Source: Desulfobacterales bacterium | GTDB lineage: Bacteria > Desulfobacterota > Desulfobacteria > Desulfobacterales > JAAELO01 | Reading direction: 5' to 3' | Length of the DNA: 47,089 nt | NCBI GenBank assembly: GCA_024226555.1 | Contig: JAAELO010000462.1 | Span: 1 to 47,089 of the forward strand | In this document: positions 7,921 to 16,263 of the stretch, piece after piece | Numbering within the stretch: position 1 is the first letter of the stretch | Layout: each line of letters opens with the position of its first letter | Made by a program: the position numbers and the translations under genes | Notes under the pieces: generated by a model | The model's input: the letters and a program-made list of their open reading frames with translations, nothing else | What the model was told of the DNA's origin: nothing | The model's database searches: none

Positions 7921-8352
7921 ATGGCAAAGAGAAAAGAAAGAGTTGGACTTGGCATGTACAAAAAAGAAATGACAATACCAACAGGGCTTGTAAAGAAAGG
8001 TTATGTACCACGTTGGATTAATGACGATGGTGATAGAATAGAGGTCGCTCGGAACGGTGGTTATGATTATGTATATGATAACCGCACAGAAAAAACCCAG
8101 GTAGGAGAGAAGACCGATAACGGTAATAGTGATATCGGCTCTAAAATATCGAGAATAGTGGATAAGTCAGCAAGACTCGGCGCACCCATGAGAGCTTATT
8201 TGATGCAAATCAAGAAAGAGTATTATGATGAGGATCAGAAAGCAAAAATGGCGAAAGTCGATGAAATGGATAATGTTATAAAGCATGGTAAAAACGGGAT
8301 TGATAAGAAAGATTCCGGTGATTTTTACGCAGAAATGAACTATAAAACATAA
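7921..8352 (+). CDS. Conserved head-module protein, 143 aa
   Basis: The product begins with a basic segment followed by GYVPRWINDDGDRIE and GGYDYV, a combination I associate with a small conserved protein found next to the capsid gene of many podoviruses. The C-terminal half is a charged helix (residues 90-135). It starts five bases after the scaffold stop. It is probably a head-assembly or minor structural component. Its precise role is unknown. Confidence 0.7.
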   Translation: MAKRKERVGLGMYKKEMTIPTGLVKKGYVPRWINDDGDRIEVARNGGYDYVYDNRTEKTQVGEKTDNGNSDIGSKISRIVDKSARLGAPMRAYLMQIKKEYYDEDQKAKMAKVDEMDNVIKHGKNGIDKKDSGDFYAEMNYKT

Positions 8353-8367
8353 AAAGAGGTAATATAA

Positions 8368-8979
8368 ATGGCAAATACAAGCGGTGCATTTGGGCTTAGC
8401 CCAGTAAGGCATCTAAACGGAGCACCTTGGAGTGGAAACACTGTAAAGTGCTATATCAGTGCGCAGTACGCCACAGCACTATTCGTAGGTGATCCTATTC
8501 TTCTTTCTCCTACATTGGCAGAAAAAGACGTGACAGGCGTTCACCCAACTATTAATAAATCAGCTGGGACAGCTGGTATTATTGCTCGTGGTGTTATCGT
8601 TTCTTTTGAACCAAACAGAGACGATCTAACAAAAACATACAACCCGGCATCCACAGAAGGCTACGCTTATGTGAGTATGGATGAGGATGTTGTTTATGAA
8701 ATTCGTGGTGATGGCGGTGGAACACTTACAAAAGCTGTTCCGGGTCAGAATGCTGTAATGATTGCAACTACAGCTGGTAGTACTGTTACAGGTCTTTCAG
8801 GAATGAATCTCGATGAAGGAACCACAACAGCGCCGAACACAACACAGAATTTCACATTGCATGTAATCGGTATTAAAGACACAGCAGATAACGCACTCGG
8901 TAGCGATGCAGTTTATGACGTTGTTCTAAATACTCCAACCCTTGCTGCCGGAAAATATCTCGGCATCACAGCATCATAA
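8368..8979 (+). CDS. Structural protein before the capsid gene, 203 aa
   Basis: The protein is beta-rich and starts SGAFGLSPVRHLNGAPWSG. It contains several Gly/Thr-rich strands and a C-terminal LAAGKYLGI. Proteins with this opening are usually encoded directly upstream of the major capsid gene and are probably decoration or stabilising proteins. The start has an AAAGAGG site. The gap to the capsid gene holds GGAGG. The decoration role is inferred. Confidence 0.72.
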   Translation: MANTSGAFGLSPVRHLNGAPWSGNTVKCYISAQYATALFVGDPILLSPTLAEKDVTGVHPTINKSAGTAGIIARGVIVSFEPNRDDLTKTYNPASTEGYAYVSMDEDVVYEIRGDGGGTLTKAVPGQNAVMIATTAGSTVTGLSGMNLDEGTTTAPNTTQNFTLHVIGIKDTADNALGSDAVYDVVLNTPTLAAGKYLGITAS

Positions 8980-8990
8980 GGAGGTAGACT

Positions 8991-9902
8991 ATGTCAGGTG
9001 TTATATCAACAGGAAATCATCCTAAAGCGTTATGGCCTGGAGTTAAGGCTTGGTTTGGCAGAACATATGATGAATGGGACGTAAAATATACCGACCTATT
9101 CTCTATGGATACATCATCGCAGAATTATGAAGAGCTTGTGGAAGCTACAGGTTTCGGACTTGCACCCGTTAAGAATCAGGGAACAAGTACCACATACGAT
9201 TCTGAAACACAGGGTACTATTAACCGTTTCGTACATGTCGCTTACTCACTTGGTTACATCGTAACCCGTGAAGAGTTTGACGATGATCTATATGAAATGG
9301 TTTCAAAGCGTCGTGCTCCGGCTATTGCATTTTCTATGCGACAGACTAAAGAAATTGTAGCGGCGAATGTTTATAATCGTGCTTTTTCAAGCTCTTACAC
9401 TTACGGTGATGGTGTTTCGCTTATTAACAGCTCTCATCCAAATGTTTCAGGTAATCAGTCTAACGTGTTGGCTGTTGCTGCTGACTTTTCTGAATCTTCA
9501 CTTGAAGATATGACAATTCAGATGATGAATGCAACAAACTCAAGAGGCTTAAATATTCCTATCAGACCTACATGTTTGATTGGTCCTACAAGTCTTGTTT
9601 ATGAATTTGAGCGTGTTCTCAAGTCGAGGCTACAGCCTGATACAGCAAACAATGCTATTAACGCATTGGCTGCTAAGGGAATTGTACCTAAAACCTCAAT
9701 TAATCCATATCTTACTGATACTGATGCGTGGTTTATGAGGGGTAATGTACCAAACGGTATGACGGGATTTGATAGAGTTAAAGGGGGCGCACTTACACAG
9801 GATACTGATTTTGATACTGATAACCTGAAAGCTAAAGATTATCAGCGTTACAGTTTCGGTGTTGGTGATTTCCGTGATATTTGGGGAACCCCAGGTGCTT
9901 AA
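8991..9902 (+). CDS. Major capsid protein
   Basis: The 303-residue protein resembles Mu gpT-type capsid proteins with the HK97 fold. It has an N-terminal WFGRTYDEWDVKYTDLF region, the HVAYSLGYIVTREEFDDDLYE spine-helix region near residues 80-104, and a C-terminal domain ending in FGVGDFRDIWGTPGA. It has no long N-terminal delta domain, which fits the separate scaffold gene. A strong GGAGG site precedes the ATG and a stable hairpin follows the stop, as expected for the most abundant virion protein. Confidence 0.9.
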   Translation: MSGVISTGNHPKALWPGVKAWFGRTYDEWDVKYTDLFSMDTSSQNYEELVEATGFGLAPVKNQGTSTTYDSETQGTINRFVHVAYSLGYIVTREEFDDDLYEMVSKRRAPAIAFSMRQTKEIVAANVYNRAFSSSYTYGDGVSLINSSHPNVSGNQSNVLAVAADFSESSLEDMTIQMMNATNSRGLNIPIRPTCLIGPTSLVYEFERVLKSRLQPDTANNAINALAAKGIVPKTSINPYLTDTDAWFMRGNVPNGMTGFDRVKGGALTQDTDFDTDNLKAKDYQRYSFGVGDFRDIWGTPGA

Positions 9903-9915
9903 TTAAATTATACTG

Positions 9916-9940
9916 GTGCGGGTGTTAATAGCGCCCGCAC
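9916..9940 (+). terminator. Hairpin after the capsid gene
   Basis: GTGCGGGTG pairs with CGCCCGCAC (nine pairs, one G-U) around a 7-base loop. No U-run follows and the next gene starts 21 bases later. It more likely stabilises the capsid mRNA end or partly attenuates downstream transcription than acts as a full terminator. Confidence 0.6.
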
Positions 9941-9960
9941 TGCTCTAAAGGAGTGGTATT

Positions 9961-10362
9961 ATGTTAAAAAAAATGAATCTTACAAACTCCCCAAACGGTA
10001 TTCAGAGTTTTTTTGTTTCAAACAATGCAGTTGAGAAAACAGCAGCATATACAGTAGTAATTACAACAGATTCCGGTAAAACATTTGCCTCAAAGACTGA
10101 CGGAGTTGTTTTTACTCTTCCAGCTATCGCAATAGGTAATACTGTAACATTCGTAAATACTGCTGAAGACGGCCTTAATACATTAACTGTAAGTCCTAAC
10201 GCTTCAGACGGTATTACTTACGCCGGATCATCTACAGACGATAAGGATATTATCAACACAAAAGCGACAAGTAAAAAAGGTGACTACGTTACCCTTGCAA
10301 GTCTTGACGGGACTACAGCATGGCAGGTTGTCGATGTTCGTGGTATATGGGCTAAGGAGTAA
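9961..10362 (+). CDS. Beta-rich virion protein, 133 aa
   Basis: The protein has the strand pattern AAYTVVITTDSGKTFASKTDG, a central FTLPAIAIGNTVTFVN and a C-terminal WQVVDVRGIWAKE. This layout occurs in small phage capsid-surface and fibre-base proteins. An AAAGGAG site precedes the start. It is placed between the capsid and tail-hub genes, so a decoration or head-fibre role is likely but unproven. Confidence 0.68.
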   Translation: MLKKMNLTNSPNGIQSFFVSNNAVEKTAAYTVVITTDSGKTFASKTDGVVFTLPAIAIGNTVTFVNTAEDGLNTLTVSPNASDGITYAGSSTDDKDIINTKATSKKGDYVTLASLDGTTAWQVVDVRGIWAKE

Positions 10363-10365
10363 TCA

Positions 10366-10617
10366 ATGATAATTCCTTTTAAAACAAATCTTGTTGACGG
10401 TGACGAAAATGTTATGGATTTAACAGGCTTGAATCCGTCTGAAATAAGATTTAATTATAAATCAAGAAGTATATCAATAGTCTGTAAAGATGAATATACT
10501 CTTGAAGATCTCGACGGTCTTTCATGGCAAGAAATTAAAAAACTTGTTATAGAGAATGAAGGAACGTGGGATAATAAAGCCTCTGGAATAGAATATTTAA
10601 TAGGGAGGTCTAAATAA
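10366..10617 (+). CDS. Hypothetical acidic protein, 83 aa
   Basis: It starts three bases after the previous stop, and its final TAA shares bases with the next ATG (TAATG). The protein is acidic, with beta strands at the front (EIRFNYKSRSISIVC) and a helix in WQEIKKLVIENEG. No family was recognised. It is translationally coupled within the structural operon. Confidence 0.6.
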   Translation: MIIPFKTNLVDGDENVMDLTGLNPSEIRFNYKSRSISIVCKDEYTLEDLDGLSWQEIKKLVIENEGTWDNKASGIEYLIGRSK

Positions 10618-11255
10618 TGTCTGGACAGAAAACAAAATTTATAAATCCTGATAATGTTGATCCTGATGGATTAGCTGAAGCTCAGGCGGTTAGTGGTGCA
10701 GGTGCTTTGACTCTTAACGGTGCTTTAATCGTTGACGGTACGTTTACGGCAGACTATGCAAGACGAATTGGTATCTTGAGTGCCGGGAATGATTCAGGAA
10801 TTACATTTACAATAGTAGGCACTGATGCCGATGGATTCGCAATATCTGAAGCTGTAACCGGAGCGTCTGCAGCGCCTGGGACAGCTGAAAGTGTTTTATA
10901 TTTTAAAACAGTTGCAAGTGTTACAGCAAGTGGAGCGGCAGCCGGCAACGTTTCCGTAGGCACTGTTGATGAAATCGCTACAAACACATTTACACTAGAT
11001 AATTATAATACTGATGGTGCAACAATATCTGTTGAAGATATAACCGGAACTATTGATTTTAGTATTGATGAAACTTTCACAGACTTTCAAAACTATCAGC
11101 CAATAGAGTTTTATGATGTTGTAGCTTTCACTACTAAGACAGCAGCTACAAGGGGCATTCTCATGACACATGCAACAGGTTTTAGGCTTCGTGTAAACTC
11201 TTATACCAATGGTGCTGATCTGAAAATTGTCATTAATCAAGATAGGCCGAGGTAA
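10617..11255 (+). CDS. Beta-sandwich structural protein, 212 aa
   Basis: Most of the protein is alternating Ala/Gly/Thr/Val strands (for example GALTLNGALIVDGTFTADYA) with a repeated two-domain feel. A more polar C-terminal domain contains FRLRVNSYTNGADLKIVI. There are no charged coiled coils and no enzyme motif. It is probably a minor virion or decoration protein. Start codon overlap with the preceding stop suggests coupled translation. Confidence 0.65.
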   Translation: MSGQKTKFINPDNVDPDGLAEAQAVSGAGALTLNGALIVDGTFTADYARRIGILSAGNDSGITFTIVGTDADGFAISEAVTGASAAPGTAESVLYFKTVASVTASGAAAGNVSVGTVDEIATNTFTLDNYNTDGATISVEDITGTIDFSIDETFTDFQNYQPIEFYDVVAFTTKTAATRGILMTHATGFRLRVNSYTNGADLKIVINQDRPR

Positions 11256-11257
11256 AT

Positions 11258-11488
11258 ATGTCTGGTGGTGACTACCGAGTAATATGTGATTACAGTGGTT
11301 TCAAGGTTTGGCGGTCCCAATGTCGTTTGACTTGGGACGGCTACCTTGTAAAGTCTGAATTTTGGGAACCAAGGCAACCACAGGATTTTGTAAGGGGCGT
11401 AAAGGATGATCAAACTGTTCCTATTGCTCGCCCTGAACAAGAAGATACTTTTTTATCGGCTAATGAAGTGAAAAGGGGCGACTTATGA
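11258..11488 (+). CDS. Conserved small head-tail module protein, 76 aa
   Basis: The core is YRVICDYSGFKVWRSQCRLTWDG followed by SEFWEPRQPQDFVRG. This compact motif set is familiar from small proteins encoded between capsid and tail-hub genes. It overlaps the gp4-like gene by four bases (ATGA). The two Cys are not arranged as a zinc site. The role is unknown and probably structural. Confidence 0.7.
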   Translation: MSGGDYRVICDYSGFKVWRSQCRLTWDGYLVKSEFWEPRQPQDFVRGVKDDQTVPIARPEQEDTFLSANEVKRGDL

Positions 11489-12480
11489 CCGTTTCAGGAA
11501 ACACAACTTTTGATTTAACACGAAACGAAATAATCCGGCTTGCTCTGTTAGAATGCAACGGAACAGAGCCGGATGAAGCCGTTGAAACAAGACAACAGGA
11601 AGACGCTTCAAAGTTTCTTAACATGATTGTTAAGAGATTGAGCGTAAAACACCCGTTGTTCGGTGTTATTGACTATACAATACCCCTGTATGATAGAAAA
11701 CAGTCCTATACTATCGGAGCAGGTGGTAATAGAAATGTAAATCGGCCAGTATCAGTAACAGATGCAAGGCGACAGGATTCAAGCGGGAATGAAACACCAA
11801 TATGGCAGATGGCACGAAAAGACTATATGGATTTACCGCTAAAATCATCAACAGGACTTGTTAACCAGTTTTGTTATGATAAGCAGCTTAATTTAGGTGT
11901 GTTGTATGTGTGGCCCGTATCAACTGCAACATCAACAAAACTATCGGATGGTTCTACAGATCAATGGACTAATTCCGGTGCTGTTCCAGGTGAATATTAC
12001 TACACTGGCTCAGATATAAGCGCAGAACCTGTTTATGTTTTTGCTAATGAAGTAGAATTAACTCAGGGTACATTGGGGAGCCTTGCGAATGGTGAATATG
12101 CTTGGGGTGACAATGACACTATCGGCAATGATACTCTTTATGTTAAAACTGCTGTAGGAGATCCAGACGCACAAGCAGACGGATATTTGAAAGTGCTTGT
12201 CAACATGCCGGATAGAATTATTATAACAGCAAATAGAACACTTGACGATTTTACAACCAGCGCAGACACACCGGACTTTCCACAGGAAGCTCTTGAAATG
12301 CTTGTGGCTGTTCTTGCTGCTAAATTATCAATACAGTATTCACCACAAAGAGTACAATTGCTTAAAATTGAGGCTGATACAGCCCTTATTGATTACTTTA
12401 GTAATGATAGTGAAGATGTTGGTTTTCAGATACAACCAAGTTTCAACGGATCTCGATCACAGGGGGCTATGTATGCCTGA
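11485..12480 (+). CDS. P22 gp4-like head-to-tail adaptor with inserted beta domain
   Basis: The N-terminal 150 residues (EIIRLALLECN, ETRQQEDASKFLNMIVKRLS) and the C-terminal block with TLDDFTTSADTPDFPQEALEMLVAVLAAKLS match gp4-type adaptors that plug the portal. At 331 residues it is twice the 166 of P22 gp4. The extra length lies at about residues 150-247, a Gly/Asn-rich beta region with GSLANGEYAWGDND and TLYVKT. The 3' end overlaps the gp10-like gene by eight bases. Confidence 0.8.
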   Translation: MTVSGNTTFDLTRNEIIRLALLECNGTEPDEAVETRQQEDASKFLNMIVKRLSVKHPLFGVIDYTIPLYDRKQSYTIGAGGNRNVNRPVSVTDARRQDSSGNETPIWQMARKDYMDLPLKSSTGLVNQFCYDKQLNLGVLYVWPVSTATSTKLSDGSTDQWTNSGAVPGEYYYTGSDISAEPVYVFANEVELTQGTLGSLANGEYAWGDNDTIGNDTLYVKTAVGDPDAQADGYLKVLVNMPDRIIITANRTLDDFTTSADTPDFPQEALEMLVAVLAAKLSIQYSPQRVQLLKIEADTALIDYFSNDSEDVGFQIQPSFNGSRSQGAMYA

Positions 12481-13894
12481 TTTACCACTTAACCAAAAAC
12501 CATATACCAATGTGCCGGACATAGGTAATACTGTCGCTATTCAGGGTTTTATAGACGCTGACAAGGACGACTTTATGAATAACACCTTTAGGCATGGTTT
12601 AGGTGGCAATACAAATAATTATTTTGCTAATATATCAAGTAAAAAGATAGATGGTATATTTGACATAATAAATTATGGTTTCGCCGCTGTATTCTCAGGT
12701 GGTAGGCTTTACAAGGTTACAGAAGACGGTACAGCAACAGAGATAACAGGCGTAACAATAAATACTGGTATCATGGTTTCATTTGCTGACTTCGGTGATG
12801 TTGGTTTTTTTTGTAATAACAGTGCTATATTAAAATGGACATACGCTGATAGTACATGTTCATTTATAGCAGATACAGACGCACCGACAGACGCTATATT
12901 TTTAGGATTTCTTAATCAATATTTAATAGCGTTAAAAGCAAATTCACAGCGTTTTGAGTTTGCTGATGTTGGTGATCCTGACAAATGGTTAGGAGAGGGT
13001 TACATCGCAGAGTCAAGACCAGACTTAGCAGTATGTTTGTTTTCTGCATTCGGTGAAATTTTGATTCCAGGGACAAAGACTTTAGAGAATTGGGCTGATT
13101 CAGGTGATCCCACGTCACCGTTTCAGAGAATACCCGGGACAATAACGGAACGTGGTTCACTTTCACCATATAGTTTCGCCCAAGTTGATAACAGTTATTT
13201 TTTTATAGATTCTGATAGGCGTGTTATAAGGTTAGCGGGGAGAGATCCACAAGTTATATCTAATCCATTTGATAATGAATTTCAAAGTTTATCATCTGTT
13301 GCAGACGCTATTGGTTTTCATTTTAATGCTGAAGGTTCAACAAAATACGTTATAACTTTTCCTGATGCACAAAAAACGTTTGCTTATGATTATAAATTAG
13401 ACTTTTGGTCGGAGTGGTCGTACTGGAATCATACAACAGGAACGAGATCAGATTATATTGGCCGAACTGGTTGTTTTATCCCTAAATGGAATAAGTATAT
13501 TGTCGGATCAAATGCAACTGGTAAACTGTATATTGCATCAAGGGAATATAGCAAAGACGAAGGTACAGACATTATCCCTGAAATAATAACATCAAGGGTT
13601 GATTGGGGTTCGCAAAACAGAAAAGCATCATCAAAACTTAGAATTAAAATAGAACGTGGTACAAATGGAGTACTTGATACAGATGCGCCAAAGATTTATT
13701 TTGCGAAGCGTGACGATGGAAAAAAACAATGGAGCCGAGATAGGGAAATTGATTTAGGTATAGCCGGAGACACATATTCATATGCCACTTTTCGTCAATT
13801 AGGTACATATAGAGATAGACAATACAGATTTAGAATGCAGGGAGCAATTTCAACTATTTCACGAGCAACCGAGGAAATTGAGGCTATAACATGA
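12473..13894 (+). CDS. P22 gp10-like tail hub / DNA stabilisation protein
   Basis: The start is ATG 12473, just before the gp4 stop. The open frame extends 77 codons upstream, but those codons run antiparallel to real gp4 sense and look nothing like protein. The 473-residue product is almost exactly the length of P22 gp10 (472). It opens PDLPLNQKPYTNVPDIGNTVAIQGF, followed by a beta-propeller-like array (YGFAAVFSGGRLYKV, FGDVGFFCNN) and a late region with LDFWSEW. It should close the head and carry the needle and tailspikes. Confidence 0.85.
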   Translation: MPDLPLNQKPYTNVPDIGNTVAIQGFIDADKDDFMNNTFRHGLGGNTNNYFANISSKKIDGIFDIINYGFAAVFSGGRLYKVTEDGTATEITGVTINTGIMVSFADFGDVGFFCNNSAILKWTYADSTCSFIADTDAPTDAIFLGFLNQYLIALKANSQRFEFADVGDPDKWLGEGYIAESRPDLAVCLFSAFGEILIPGTKTLENWADSGDPTSPFQRIPGTITERGSLSPYSFAQVDNSYFFIDSDRRVIRLAGRDPQVISNPFDNEFQSLSSVADAIGFHFNAEGSTKYVITFPDAQKTFAYDYKLDFWSEWSYWNHTTGTRSDYIGRTGCFIPKWNKYIVGSNATGKLYIASREYSKDEGTDIIPEIITSRVDWGSQNRKASSKLRIKIERGTNGVLDTDAPKIYFAKRDDGKKQWSRDREIDLGIAGDTYSYATFRQLGTYRDRQYRFRMQGAISTISRATEEIEAIT

Positions 13895-14823
13895 CAACAA
13901 AAAGACCTGTTATCACAACAAACATACAAGACCAGTTTCGCAATAATAGAGAAATGCAAAGATTCCTAATGGATTTGTCGGGGATCACAAGCGAAACAGC
14001 AGAGTTAAAAAATAAATTAAACATAATTTCTGCCGTTGCTGATATAGACAACCCTGTCGAGCTTGCTAAATTAAACGCTGAATTATCAGGAGTTATGCTT
14101 ATTGCGATAAAATCAGGTGTCTACACTCTGTATGAATACAGTTTGATATCATTAACAGAAAATTCACCTTACATTGTTTCAGGTTCGTCGGGGTCTTGGG
14201 TTGCTGTCGGTGGGAAATATATCAACAGTGATTTAAATGTTAACGGAAGCTTAGAAGCAAAGACAACTTTAAATGTTGCTGGCGTGTCAACAATGAACGG
14301 TGCTCTTAATGCAAAGACAACTTTGAATGTTACTGGCGTGTCAACAATGAACGGTGCTCTTAATGCGAAAGATGCACTAACAGTTGACGGTATTTCAACA
14401 TTTAAAGAAAAAGGAACATTTCAAAAAGACCTCGATGTTACATTAAATACTAATATCGGTGGAACGTTAAACGTTGATGGGCACACCGATCTCAATAGTA
14501 CAATAGAGGTTGACGGTGTTTCAACATTTAAGTCAAGAGCCAAATTCGAAAATAACATTGCTGTTGATTTTAATGCCACAGTCGGTGGAACATTAGGTGT
14601 TACCGGAACAACAAGTGTTGGTTCACTATCTGCGTTAGCTATAGGAACAGGAACATTAAATTGTATTTCTGTTGCAACGTTTCGAAATGTCATAGCACTT
14701 TACACACCAATTTCAACACCATCTGCTCCATCAAGCGGCGGTGTATTGTACATTGATAGTTCAGACGGTGATTTTAAAATAAGATTTTCAAATGGAACAA
14801 TACGAACAATAGCGACTAATTAG
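13891..14823 (+). CDS. Trimeric beta-helix fibre, likely tail needle or short fibre
   Basis: The 310-residue protein follows gp10, where P22 carries its tail needle gene. Residues 1-50 form a helical N-terminus with QDQFRNNREMQRFLMDLSG. Residues 115-250 are repeats of about 18 residues of the type TLNVxGVSTMNGALNAK. The C-terminus (GGVLYIDSSDGDFKIRFSNGTIRTI) is a tip often seen on phage fibres. The start overlaps the gp10 stop (ATGA). Needle versus side fibre cannot be decided from sequence. Confidence 0.7.
   Translation: MTTKRPVITTNIQDQFRNNREMQRFLMDLSGITSETAELKNKLNIISAVADIDNPVELAKLNAELSGVMLIAIKSGVYTLYEYSLISLTENSPYIVSGSSGSWVAVGGKYINSDLNVNGSLEAKTTLNVAGVSTMNGALNAKTTLNVTGVSTMNGALNAKDALTVDGISTFKEKGTFQKDLDVTLNTNIGGTLNVDGHTDLNSTIEVDGVSTFKSRAKFENNIAVDFNATVGGTLGVTGTTSVGSLSALAIGTGTLNCISVATFRNVIALYTPISTPSAPSSGGVLYIDSSDGDFKIRFSNGTIRTIATN
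14257..14364 (+). repeat. Two tandem 54-bp repeats in the fibre gene
   Basis: Copies 14257-14310 and 14311-14364 differ at a few bases. Each encodes 18 residues (AKTTLNV...STMNGALN). A third, diverged copy follows. The period fits one or two turns of a trimeric beta-helix and offers a simple route to length change by slippage or recombination. Confidence 0.85.
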
Positions 14824-14833
14824 GAGCAAATAT

Positions 14834-15592
14834 ATGGGTAGATTTTCGATAAAAGATGTTCTTGACCCAGGTGGTGCTGTGATTGATAAAGTATCTGGTG
14901 GAAATAAAACGACAAAAGACATCTTAAATATTGCTACAGCCGGCATTGATCCAACGACCGCTATATATAGAGGTATGGAAGATCCAGATAGCGTGTCAAG
15001 TTATTTAGCCGACCCTATGGACTTATTCGGCAAAAGAGCAGATGCAGCACTTGATGAACAACAGAGAGTCGCTGAAGGTTCAGCGGCAGCCGGGATATCA
15101 AGCTTAGAGCAACAGCAAAAACAAATTGAAGAACTTTATGCACCATATTATGATCAAGCTGTTTCTGCGCTACCGCAATTACAAGCTATGATAATGGGTG
15201 GAGATGTTGACTATACACCATCAAAGCTATACGACTACCAAAAAGAGATTGGCGAGAGAAATATTAGGCGACGTCAAGCCTCTAAAGGTCAATTAGGATC
15301 AACAGCAACAAAGACTAAATTGGCTTCTTTTTATGGTGATCTTGCAGCAGAGGAAGCCGAACGTGCATATGGTGGTTATCTTTCTCAAGTCAAAATGGGG
15401 ACAGGAGCAGAAAGCGCAGTTTCAGCATCAGGAGAAAGGACAGCCACGAACGTTGGATCACTTTACGGCAATTTAGGTCAGCAGCAACAAGCCATATATG
15501 GTAATTATGGAACAGCAAGACAATCAGCTTATTCAGGGTTAGCAAATACATTATCCGGTTTAAGTCAATATATGATGACACAGGGGGGCTAA
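14834..15592 (+). CDS. DNA ejection protein (P22 gp7-like)
   Basis: The 252-residue protein has a central helical region with EEQ/LEQQQKQIEELYAPYYDQA, then YDYQKEIGERNIRRRQASKGQLGSTATKTK and a Gly/Ala/Ser/Tyr-rich C-terminus. LYAPYYDQA followed by RRRQASKGQ and Gly-rich sequence is typical of virion proteins released into the host envelope during DNA delivery. It is the first of four genes in the ejection block. The specific match to gp7 is by motif and order. Confidence 0.72.
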   Translation: MGRFSIKDVLDPGGAVIDKVSGGNKTTKDILNIATAGIDPTTAIYRGMEDPDSVSSYLADPMDLFGKRADAALDEQQRVAEGSAAAGISSLEQQQKQIEELYAPYYDQAVSALPQLQAMIMGGDVDYTPSKLYDYQKEIGERNIRRRQASKGQLGSTATKTKLASFYGDLAAEEAERAYGGYLSQVKMGTGAESAVSASGERTATNVGSLYGNLGQQQQAIYGNYGTARQSAYSGLANTLSGLSQYMMTQGG

Positions 15593-15593
15593 C

Positions 15594-16253
15594 ATGGCTT
15601 TTTGGGCAGCAATTCCAATGATTGCGAGTACGGGTTCAGGTATAGCGGGGCAAAAAGCCGCACAAGATGCAGCTATTAGTGGCGCTGAATCATCCGCAAG
15701 AATCGAACAAATGAACCGAGAGTATCAACAGAAAGTTTTTGATAAAAATATAGAAGCTCAGAAACCTTTTTATGAAGCCGGTAAAACCGCTATAGACCCT
15801 TATGCAAGAGCGGTTAGAGGCGAAGGCAACGCAATGTCAAGTGGTCTTGCTCAAATGCAAAAAGGTTTACTTGCTAAAGATACAGCATCTATGTCTGATT
15901 ATGTTAAAAATCTAACATCCGGCAGACTTGAGGCAGAAGAGGGCGAGAAATACAAGGGCAGATTACTTGATTTACAGCAAATAGGATTAGGCGTTTCTGG
16001 ATCAGCTGGCCGTACAGCTTCTAATTTAGGCACATCATTAGCTCAGTCATACGCACGTGAGGGGCAAACAGAATTAGCGGCACGTATGGGAGAACAGACA
16101 GCATTAAGCAATATGTGGACTCAAACAATGGATACTCTGTCGGGACTACCTGCTTATTATGAAGCGTCGAAAGGTCAGCAAAGCAGTAGACAAAAACCAG
16201 ATTATGGCTATGGCTCCGGTCTAAATCAACCGTACGGAAACAACATCGCCTAA
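15594..16253 (+). CDS. Second ejection-type protein, 219 aa
   Basis: The protein has the same design as its upstream neighbour: a Gly/Ala-rich N-terminus, a helix NREYQQKVFDKNIEAQKPFYEAGK, then GVSGSAGRTASNLGTSLAQSYA and a Tyr/Gly/Ser-rich end. It starts just after the neighbour's TAA with GGGGGG as ribosome site. It may be a distant paralogue of the upstream gene. A role as an internal virion protein ejected with the DNA is likely. Confidence 0.68.
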   Translation: MAFWAAIPMIASTGSGIAGQKAAQDAAISGAESSARIEQMNREYQQKVFDKNIEAQKPFYEAGKTAIDPYARAVRGEGNAMSSGLAQMQKGLLAKDTASMSDYVKNLTSGRLEAEEGEKYKGRLLDLQQIGLGVSGSAGRTASNLGTSLAQSYAREGQTELAARMGEQTALSNMWTQTMDTLSGLPAYYEASKGQQSSRQKPDYGYGSGLNQPYGNNIA

Positions 16254-16263
16254 AGGGGGATAA

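Noticed and set aside
12242-12472. 77-codon N-terminal extension of the gp10-like protein
   Set aside because: It overlaps the gp4-like gene throughout, has no ribosome site and reads as random. ATG 12473 gives a length almost equal to P22 gp10.
14257-14364. Possible CRISPR or regulatory tandem repeat
   Set aside because: The 54-bp units are in frame and encode 18-residue beta-helix repeats.
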